16,034 bases of DNA, from NCBI GenBank assembly GCA_041623895.1, contig JBFJVZ010000143.1, positions 1 to 16,034 of the forward strand. Direction: 5' to 3'. The DNA is from JBFJVZ01 sp041623895. Lineage in GTDB: Bacteria; Planctomycetota; Planctomycetia; Pirellulales; Pirellulaceae. A program made the translations under genes and the position numbers. Each line of letters begins with the position of its first letter. The first letter of the stretch is position 1. Below are positions 8,087 to 14,096 of this stretch, piece after piece. The notes under the pieces were generated by a model, which saw only the letters and a list, made by a program, of their open reading frames with translations, made no database searches and was not told the origin of the DNA.

Positions 8087-9034
8087 CTAAAAAGCAACAT
8101 CCTCGGAATCGGGATGAAAATTCTGCCAGGCCCGGCGAAAAGACATGATGCCCACCCGCGGCGTGAGTCGCTTGCCTGTTAGTTCGCCGCCAATCGCTTC
8201 TCCGTTGGCAATCCGCCAGCGACTGCCCGTTTGCTTGTCCTGCATCAGCCGTTCATCCAACTGAGTGAATTCCAATACGTTTCCGTCGACTTCGGAATCA
8301 AACAATCGGGCCGCAGTCGATTTCTTGTCAAAGGTCGCCAACAAAGTCTCGTCCCCGATCGTGAACTGATGCACCGGCGACTTCAGCATTGCCGACATCG
8401 GCAGTGCTCTGGTTTCACCCCCGACCTCGAATCCGAATACAAACATGCTGGCATCACGATAGAAATCTCGTGTGTAATGTGCCGACGTCCGCCGCATGTT
8501 CAGCACGGTGGTCTGGGGAAACTCCTTTTTCCAGGCAGCCCACGTCATCATGTCCGTGACGATCGGTTCCAGTACTTTGCCTTTCAGCTTGCCAGCCATC
8601 GCCCGGCCAAGCAGATGTGACCACTCTGAATTCGTCTCCAAGTCACTCATCACCAGGCTCCGCATCCACAGCTTTCCCGAGACACGCAGCGTCAGTGTTT
8701 GCTGATCAACTTTACGGACGTACACGACGCCGTTGTGACAGAGATGTCACCAGGTCGCGGCGATCGCCGTTCCGCCCAAAGTATCGTTGATGATCTCCCG
8801 GCTTGGACCGGTCAATTGGTTAATCGGGTAGGCCCGAGCTTGACCACCGGATTGGACACCGATGATCAGTTCACTGTCATCGATGGATGCATCTTCGGCC
8901 TTCACGATAGGCGGATTCGTAATTGCCCGAATCGGTTTGGCCAGCACCGTTTTAGGCTGATAGTTTTCCACCTGGGCTGGCAGATGCGGAGCGAGCGCAT
9001 ACAGCAAAGCGGCAAGGAAAAAATAACGTTTCAT
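8087..9034 (-). CDS. Exported DUF3179 selenoprotein (U-H-L-C motif; TGA at 8747-8749 read as Sec)
   Basis: With TGA read as Sec the product is 315 residues. A signal peptide (about 1-20) is followed by two DUF3179-like halves. The first half has N-D-T-L-G-G-T-A-I-A-A-T-W at 83-95, then U96-H-L-C99, then D-L-E-T-N-S-E-W-S-H-L-L-G (131-143). The second half (about 197-315) repeats this layout with D-K-Q-T-G-S-R-W at 266-273, but has D236 and S239 where the first has U and C. DUF3179 proteins normally carry C-x-x-C here, so Sec replaces the first cysteine. A SECIS-like hairpin lies just downstream of the TGA. The start has GGGAG 5 nt upstream, and its ATG overlaps the redoxin stop by 4 nt (ATGA). 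The biochemical function of DUF3179 is unknown; a periplasmic selenol/thiol redox role is inferred. Standard callers would report two fragments, 8747-9034 and about 8087-8725. Confidence 0.92.
8714..8733 (-). promoter_or_regulatory. SECIS element of the DUF3179 selenoprotein
   Basis: On the minus strand, 13 nt after the UGA, ACGGCGT pairs with ACG-U-CCGT (one bulged U) around the loop CGUGU. A looser lower stem (CUGUCA with UGA-U-CAG) can extend it. The apical GU falls at nucleotides 25-26 counted from the U of UGA (8725-8724). E. coli fdhF has GU at 23-24 and also has a bulged U, though on the 5' side. Bacterial SECIS elements lie within the coding region, and this one encodes residues just after the U-x-x-C motif. 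Confidence 0.75.
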
Positions 9035-9570
9035 CGAGACTCCCTGGTGTCATTGATCTCTTTTAAGACCGCCAGCAGTTCGTCTGCCTTGGCGCGGTCT
9101 GTTTTCGTACCGTCAATCACGCCGCGAATGATGCCGCCCGAGTCGATGACGTAATTGTCGAATTCCATTTTGCCGGGGCTATATGCCTGGGTATTTTTTT
9201 TGCCCAGGTCGACCGTCAGCGTGAAATTCGTGTCGTGCTTTTCTTTGATCAGCTTCAACCCGTCGACACCCTTGGATTCTTCTCGAAACACAAAGATCAA
9301 TTCCGCATTCAGGGCCCTGAAGTCATCCGCATGCTGTTGCAGCTGAACCAGCTGCTTCATGCAGAACGGTCACCAATTAGCACGGCTGAAAATCAAAGCG
9401 ACGTTTTTTCCTTCCTTGGTTTTCTCTGAAAGCTTGAAGATCTTTCCGTCGATCCCGGTGACCGCAAAATCCGGTGCAGGTTTGCCAACAGCGACTTTGT
9501 CGGTTGCTTCTTGCGCGTCAGCAGCGACAGTCAAAAACATCACAGCGGCGACGGATAGAAATCGTTTCAT
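9031..9570 (-). CDS. Exported peroxiredoxin/redoxin-like selenoprotein (U-P-F-C motif; TGA at 9370-9372 read as Sec)
   Basis: The product is 179 residues with TGA read as Sec67. It has a signal peptide (M-K-R-F-L-S-V-A-A-V..., cleavage near A-D-A-Q at 17-20). An AhpC/TSA-type thioredoxin fold follows, with G-K-P-A-P-D-F at 29-35, V-A-L-I-F-S-R-A-N-W at 57-66, then U67-P-F-C70. Relatives have C-P-F-C here, so Sec takes the place of the nucleophilic cysteine and C70 is the resolving residue. Frame and homology continue unbroken past the TGA to residue 179. I chose the ATG at 9570 because AGGA lies 7 nt upstream and the signal peptide starts cleanly; an in-frame start 12 codons upstream is less likely. 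It is the first gene of a two-gene operon with the DUF3179 selenoprotein (ATGA overlap). Likely role: reduction of peroxides or protein disulfides outside the cytoplasm. The actual substrate is unknown. Confidence 0.93.
9339..9355 (-). promoter_or_regulatory. SECIS element of the redoxin-like selenoprotein
   Basis: On the minus strand, 14 nt after the UGA, GCAGCUG pairs perfectly with CAGCUGC around the loop GUU. A further 5-bp lower stem (GCAUG with CAUGC) is separated by an internal loop. The loop GU occupies nucleotides 25-26 counted from the U of UGA (9348-9347), exactly as in the DUF3179 gene. This is a strong candidate for the SelB-binding hairpin. Confidence 0.82.
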
Positions 9571-9699
9571 GGATCTGTCCTGTGTCGATTTGTCTTGGCG
9601 GGACATCCAGCCGCATGTCGGGTCTGGAATCTGTGTTCTACCAGAAATTCAGGCTGGCTCCCCAAATCAAATGGCCAGCAGAAACATATGTCCGCCAAT

Positions 9700-9748
9700 T
9701 GCCCCTTCCTTCTTCCACCTTCTGCCTTCCGCCTTCCACCTCCTGGCC
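9700..9748 (+). repeat. Pyrimidine-rich CTTCC-type tract
   Basis: A low-complexity run of CCTTC/TTCC units on the plus strand lies between the selenoprotein operon and selC. No protein or RNA is apparent. It lies in the shared divergent promoter region; whether it affects transcription is unknown. Confidence 0.45.
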
Positions 9749-9779
9749 TACGTCAAAATCAGTTAGCATTTGCCCTTGA

Positions 9780-9873
9780 GGAAGCGTTTGCTGGTCTGGT
9801 GACCGCCCCGGTCTTCAAAACCGGTGAGGCGTCGGAAACGGTGCCTGGTGGGTTCGATTCCCATCCGCTTCCG
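9780..9873 (+). tRNA. selC: tRNA-Sec (anticodon UCA)
   Basis: The 94-nt sequence folds as a selenocysteine tRNA. The acceptor GGAAGCG(T) pairs with (C)CGCTTCC, and the discriminator is G73. The D arm has a 4-base loop (TGGT at 9797-9800). The anticodon stem CCGGT/ACCGG encloses loop CTTCAAA with anticodon TCA at 9815-9817. The variable arm is long (AGGCGTC with GGTGCCT, loop GGAAAC), and the T arm is GTGGG-TTCGATT-CCCAT. The GGAAG start and UCA anticodon match E. coli selC. Two stem positions are not paired: the eighth acceptor pair (T-C) and one D-stem pair (C-C). CCA is not encoded; the gene continues CTT. A TAGCAT at 9764-9769 could be a -10 box, with no clear -35. It is divergent from the two selenoprotein genes. 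Confidence 0.96.
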
Positions 9874-9905
9874 CTTTCCATGGCACATGGTTCAGGGAAC
9901 TTTTG

Positions 9906-11462
9906 TTGAACGTCATCATTCTGCACTGCCATTTCGACCGCAGCGGCGTCACTCAAGTTGTCGAGAATCATGTTCGTTCGCTCCATCAATCAGCCGATGT
10001 GCAGCGAATTGTCTTGGTTGGCGGCAACCGTGCCGGCGGACTGTCCGAGGCCACGTGTGCTGCGACACAGCGAATCGAAATTGATGATTTTGATTACGAC
10101 GAACCTCTGCGGCCCAGTCTATCGGCTCGTGACCGCGGCCAGCAGATTGCCACACGCGTAGAAACCCAGCTTGCCGCTGCAGGAATCCAGCGAGATGAAA
10201 GTGTTCTTCATTGGCACAATCACTCGCTGGGAAAGAATACTGCCGCGCCTGCCGCAATTGTTGCCATGGCCGAAGCCGGTTGGCGGCTGTTGCTGCAGAT
10301 CCACGATTTCGTCGAAGACAACCGACCCAAGAATTATCTGCAAATCATCGAGGCTGCTGGCGCGAAGAACAGCAAAGCATTGGATGCTTATCTGTACCCC
10401 TGCGCGGCACAAATTCACTACGCCGGACTAACATGGGCGGACGCATCGGTGATTGCGTCCTTAGGGATCCCCAAGGAACAAACGCATTGTTTGCCCAACA
10501 GCGTGGCGGCGCCTTCGGCAGCAACGGTCGACCGCGATTCGGCGCTGGCAAAAGTTCGCCGGGCTTTTGATCTGTCCGCCCATGCGCGTTGGGCGCTGTA
10601 TCCCGTTCGCGGGATTCGTCGTAAGAATGTGGGCGAGTTCTTGTTACTGTCCCGGCTGATGGCGGATGAGATGTTCGCTGCTTTGACATTGTGCCCAACA
10701 ACGCCGGTGGAGAAGCGATCCTACGATCGCTGGAAACTTCTTGCCGCGACGCTGGCGCCTCGTGCGGTCTTTGACGCCGCACACCACAAATCGATCTCGT
10801 ATGCCGAGAATCTTGCGGCGTCTGATTACGTGATTTCGACCAGCGTGGCCGAAGGCTTTGGCATGGCTTTCCTCGAGCCTTGGCTTTCCAAGCGACGCGT
10901 GATCGCTCGTCGCCTGCCGTCGGTGACCGAAGACTTCGAGTCCGCGGGAGTCGATCTGTCGCAGTTGTACGATCAAATTCCGGTGCCGGGGCCGGTGGCA
11001 TGGCTGAATGATTGCCGCCGCGAGATCCAGCAGGCATTCAGCGACGCGTGGTCGATCGTTCCCCCGAGCTTTCGACCGTGCTTTGATCAGCATCCGGACC
11101 ACAATCGCGCCCACATTGACTTTGCCAGACTGACAACAGGTCGGCAAATCGAAGTTCTGCAGCGAATGGTTGCGGACGGAGCGTTCGATCGCGATGTAAA
11201 AGCTTGCTCTGCACGCCTGGTCGACAACTTGCAGGACACTGCGGACAAGAATCACGCCTTGATCAATCACAATGCCGATGTGGTTCGAGCCGAGTACGCG
11301 GTTGAAAAGCAGGCGGAGGCACTGATGACGATTTATCGGAATCTGCTGCGAGCCAAGCCAGCCAGCCGGGTCGATTCGCCAAGTTGTGACCAGCCCGCCA
11401 TCAATTTGGTTTCTCGCGTGCGGCCATTCTTTCCCTGTCGTACGGAGACGCTTGATGAATGA
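9906..11462 (+). CDS. GT-B fold glycosyltransferase (GT4-like)
   Basis: This 518-residue cytosolic protein looks like a retaining GT-B glycosyltransferase. It opens with a Rossmann strand and donor/acceptor loop, V-I-I-L-H-C-H-F-D-R-S-G-V-T-Q-V-V (about 3-19). Its C-terminal domain carries the E-x7-E motif, E316-G-F-G-M-A-F-L-E324. The central segment P-V-R-G-I-R-R-K-N fits the phosphate-binding R/K region of such enzymes. Donor and acceptor cannot be read from the sequence. No ATG fits; TTG at 9906 has AGGGA 7 nt upstream (9894-9898), and TTG at 9903 is the alternative. It starts only 32 nt after selC but appears unrelated to Sec. It overlaps the HAD gene by 8 nt, so it belongs with the downstream sugar cluster. 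Confidence 0.82.
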   Translation: MNVIILHCHFDRSGVTQVVENHVRSLHQSADVQRIVLVGGNRAGGLSEATCAATQRIEIDDFDYDEPLRPSLSARDRGQQIATRVETQLAAAGIQRDESVLHWHNHSLGKNTAAPAAIVAMAEAGWRLLLQIHDFVEDNRPKNYLQIIEAAGAKNSKALDAYLYPCAAQIHYAGLTWADASVIASLGIPKEQTHCLPNSVAAPSAATVDRDSALAKVRRAFDLSAHARWALYPVRGIRRKNVGEFLLLSRLMADEMFAALTLCPTTPVEKRSYDRWKLLAATLAPRAVFDAAHHKSISYAENLAASDYVISTSVAEGFGMAFLEPWLSKRRVIARRLPSVTEDFESAGVDLSQLYDQIPVPGPVAWLNDCRREIQQAFSDAWSIVPPSFRPCFDQHPDHNRAHIDFARLTTGRQIEVLQRMVADGAFDRDVKACSARLVDNLQDTADKNHALINHNADVVRAEYAVEKQAEALMTIYRNLLRAKPASRVDSPSCDQPAINLVSRVRPFFPCRTETLDE

Positions 11463-12339
11463 TACAAGCTGGCTGCAAGCGGTCGTCCGCAATCGCCGGC
11501 CGATGAGCCCCCAGCCGACAGATGTTCGACCGCAACTGCGGAGCATGCCGGAGATAAGTGCTGTGATTTTCGACATCTACGGCACTCTGTTGATCAGCGG
11601 CAGTGGCGATGTGGGATCGGCGAACCAGGAAGATCGGGGGGCCCTGATCGGCGAAGCATTCGCTGCCTTGGGGATTCAGGAAAATATCGACTCCCTCCCC
11701 ACGATCGACGATCTGCGAGCACAGATTCAGAGCTCACATGATTCTCGCAAAAGCGTCAGTTGCCCCAAACCGGAGGTCGATATCGTCGACATTTGGCGAC
11801 GGACATTGCGGCAGCTGGGCATGCGGAAATTCGCCGCCGACACCAAGTTGGTAGCCCGCCTGGCAGCCGAATATGAATCGCGGGCCAATCCGACTTGGCC
11901 GATGCCGGGTGCAGTGGATCTGCTCGCCAGGCTCCGCGCGCAGAAGATTGCCATGGGGATCGTTAGCAACGCACAGGTATTCACAGTCAATTTGGTCGAG
12001 GATTTGTTGGGATCCTCGCTCGCCGGCGGCGGCTTCGACCTGGAACTCTGTATCTTTTCCAACCGTTTTCGCCATGCCAAACCGGGCCCCCGACTATTTG
12101 ATGTGCTCAACGGAGGGCTGGCTCAGCGGGGCATCCAGCCGGCTCAGGCCGTTTATGTCGGTAATGACATGTTGAACGACGTCTGGGCGGCTTCGGGTGC
12201 GGGGCTAAAAACGGCCTGGTTTGTTGGTGATGCCCGCAGCTGTCGTCCCCGTGATGACGATCCAAGATGCCGATCGCTACGGCCCGATGTCGTGATCAGC
12301 AATTTGATGCAGTTGCCAGATTGTCTAGAAATTGGTTAA
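11455..12339 (+). CDS. HAD-superfamily hydrolase (subfamily IA-like, D-x-Y variant)
   Basis: This 294-residue protein shows all four HAD motifs. Motif I is V-I-F-D40-I-Y42-G-T-L-L, motif II is I-V-S171-N, motif III is H-A-K209-P-G-P, and motif IV is V-G-N-D238-M-L-N-D242-V. The residue two after the nucleophilic Asp is Tyr, not the Asp general acid of most HAD phosphatases. Tyr here is frequent in haloacid-dehalogenase-type members and also in some uncharacterised HADs. A sugar-phosphate phosphatase role paired with the upstream glycosyltransferase is plausible from context but not proven by the motifs. The ATG at 11455 is chosen because GGAG (11444-11447) lies 7 nt upstream and the gene overlaps the preceding stop by 8 nt, implying coupling. 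About 30 residues precede the HAD fold and are not recognised. Confidence 0.85.
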   Translation: MNDTSWLQAVVRNRRPMSPQPTDVRPQLRSMPEISAVIFDIYGTLLISGSGDVGSANQEDRGALIGEAFAALGIQENIDSLPTIDDLRAQIQSSHDSRKSVSCPKPEVDIVDIWRRTLRQLGMRKFAADTKLVARLAAEYESRANPTWPMPGAVDLLARLRAQKIAMGIVSNAQVFTVNLVEDLLGSSLAGGGFDLELCIFSNRFRHAKPGPRLFDVLNGGLAQRGIQPAQAVYVGNDMLNDVWAASGAGLKTAWFVGDARSCRPRDDDPRCRSLRPDVVISNLMQLPDCLEIG

Positions 12340-12429
12340 AAGCAGAGTAGAGTTTGTTTTCACGATAAGACGAACTGGACGGCGCAAGGTCTTCACCGAA
12401 ACGTCGTAAGACAGCAACCCGAAGCATGA

Positions 12430-12703
12430 GTTTTGAAGTTGCGTTTTTTTGAGTGTTCCGATTGAAATTGACTCTTGAACCGCCACTCTCTCTTTGGGAG
12501 AGTCGGGCTCTCAGGCCCGGAGAGGGCGAGTGAAGTTTGATATAAGAATGGGTTCAAGTTGGTTTGTGCGCAGAAGCCCTCCCCGGCCGTTTAAACGTCC
12601 GACCCTATTGGAGGGAGGGTATTTCAATTTCTTGCAAACAAACAACTTAAGAGCTGCACGACCTCCGAGCGGGAGGGTGAAACCAAAAAGTGCAACTTAA
12701 AAC
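12430..12703. repeat. MITE-like intergenic element with imperfect terminal inverted repeats
   Basis: The non-coding gap 12340-12817 (478 bases) contains no convincing gene. Its left part has GTTTTGAAGTTGCG followed by a T run (12430-12451). Its right part has, inverted, a T run then GTTTTAAGTTGCAC when read on the other strand (12683-12703). Between them lie several palindromes: an 8-bp hairpin ACTCTCTC-TTT-GGGAGAGT (12485-12503), GGGC...GCCC (12505-12518), the 10-nt palindrome CGTTTAAACG (12588-12597), ACCCT...AGGGT (12602-12620) and CCTCC-GAGCG-GGAGG (12662-12676). The structure suggests a non-autonomous mobile or REP-type element. Target-site duplications were not identified. Confidence 0.5.
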
Positions 12704-12817
12704 AGCAGGAAAGAGGCAGAAACGAACCGTGCATTCACCGACGCTTCGGGTAAATAAGACCAACCCGTGGCACGAGAGTGACGGCGTGTCCCGATAAAGA
12801 GAGAATGAAGCAAACGG

Positions 12818-14083
12818 ATGGGCGTCAAAATTGGTTTCGTCGGGACACGCTTTGCGGGAACCGATGGTGTTTCGTTGGAAAGCGCAAAGTGGGCACAAGT
12901 CCTGTGGGATCATCGCCACATCAGTTATTGGTACTCGGGTCTCAGCGATCGTGACGAAGATACGTCGATGGTCGTGCCGCACGCGTATTTCGGGCACCCC
13001 GATATTGAGTGGATCAATCGCCGTGCATTTGGCACGATGACGCGAACACCGGACGTAACGCAGCGGATTTACGCGTTGACGGATTACCTGAAAGGCACCT
13101 TGTACGAGTTCACGCGGCGGTTTGATCTGGACTTGCTGATTGTGCAAAACGCACTTTGCATTCCAATGAATATTCCCTTGGGAGTTGCCCTCACTCATTT
13201 CATTTCTGAGACCGGGTTCCCCACCATCGCTCATCACCACGATTTCTATTGGGAGCGAGATCGGTTCAGTGTATCGTCGGTCACCGATTTATTGTGGATG
13301 GCGTTTCCCCCGGCGTTGCCGCAGATTCAAAACGTGACCATCAATTCGTTTGCACAGCAGGATCTGGCACACCGCCGTGGTGTCTCGTCGGTGTTGGTGC
13401 CCAATGTGCTGGACTTTGAAAACGAACCGGAGCAAGCCGACGATTACGCGCAGGATTTTCGCCGCGATATCGGCTTGGATGATGACGACATCATGTTTCT
13501 GCAACCCACACGTGTCGTGCCTCGTAAAGGCATCGAGCACGCGATCGCGCTGGTCGCAGCGCTCCGCAATGACAAATGCAAGCTGGTGATCTCGCATGCC
13601 AGCGGCGATGAGGGTCACGAATACCTGGTCGCACTTCAAGAATTGGCTGAATCAAGCGGCGTCCACATGATCCTGTGCGATCATCAAGTTGGTGATAAAC
13701 GTCTGATCGACAAGCAAGGTGATAAGGTCTATACCTTGGCCGACGCTTATTCCCAAGCAGATTTCATTACCTACCCCAGCATCTACGAAGGTTTCGGCAA
13801 TGCGCTATTGGAGGCGTTCTATTACCGGAAACCGGTGCTGGTTAATCGCTATTCGATCTTTGTCGCCGATATCGAACCCAAGGGTGCCAAGGTGATCACG
13901 ATGGACGGATACATGACCCGTGATGTGGTTGCCAAAGTTCAGCGGATCATCTCGGACAAAGATTTTCGCGACGAGATGGTCGACTTTAACTACGAAATCG
14001 GTAAAGCTTTCTTCAGCTACAGTGTGCTGCGGCGAAAAATACGCGCCCTGGTCACGAATTTTACCGGTCAGGACAATCTTTAA
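12818..14083 (+). CDS. GT4-family glycosyltransferase, possibly glycosylglycerate-type
   Basis: This 421-residue GT-B glycosyltransferase starts with K-I-G-F-V-G-T-R-F-A-G-T-D-G-V-S-L-E (about 4-21). It contains T-I-A-H-H-H-D-F-Y-W-E-R near the inter-domain region, P-T-R-V-V-P-R-K-G-I-E-H-A as the phosphate-binding strand of the C-terminal domain, and E324-G-F-G-N-A-L-L-E332 (E-x7-E). This pattern is common in an uncharacterised GT4 group found in planctomycetes and cyanobacteria. Because a GH13_18 phosphorylase follows 13 nt downstream, synthesis of a glucosyl- or mannosylglucosyl-glycerate solute is a reasonable hypothesis; Rhodopirellula baltica is known to accumulate mannosylglucosylglycerate. 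The donor is not readable from the sequence. The ribosome-binding site before the ATG is weak, and no alternative in-frame start is better. Confidence 0.87.
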   Translation: MGVKIGFVGTRFAGTDGVSLESAKWAQVLWDHRHISYWYSGLSDRDEDTSMVVPHAYFGHPDIEWINRRAFGTMTRTPDVTQRIYALTDYLKGTLYEFTRRFDLDLLIVQNALCIPMNIPLGVALTHFISETGFPTIAHHHDFYWERDRFSVSSVTDLLWMAFPPALPQIQNVTINSFAQQDLAHRRGVSSVLVPNVLDFENEPEQADDYAQDFRRDIGLDDDDIMFLQPTRVVPRKGIEHAIALVAALRNDKCKLVISHASGDEGHEYLVALQELAESSGVHMILCDHQVGDKRLIDKQGDKVYTLADAYSQADFITYPSIYEGFGNALLEAFYYRKPVLVNRYSIFVADIEPKGAKVITMDGYMTRDVVAKVQRIISDKDFRDEMVDFNYEIGKAFFSYSVLRRKIRALVTNFTGQDNL

Positions 14084-14096
14084 AGTCGGCTCCTTC

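Noticed and set aside
8747..9372. The two TGAs as Trp codons (alternative genetic code)
   Set aside because: TGA is used as the true stop in selB, selA, selD and other genes here, and a tRNA-Sec with UCA anticodon plus SelB is present. The aligned residue in relatives is Cys, not Trp.
8747..9570. The two TGAs as nonsense mutations creating pseudogenes
   Set aside because: Both fall exactly on a redox Cys position, homology is intact downstream, both have SECIS-like hairpins, and the full Sec machinery is adjacent.
9595..9909. Plus-strand open frame covering selC
   Set aside because: It runs through the tRNA and the pyrimidine tract, has no homology I recognise, and is explained by the tRNA gene.
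12589..12596. GTTTAAAC palindrome as an operator
   Set aside because: It is a short perfect palindrome inside a repeat-rich element; there is no further evidence for a protein-binding site.
12494..12700. Small plus-strand open frame in the 12340-12817 gap
   Set aside because: It overlaps the palindromes of the repeat element and its translation has no recognisable features.
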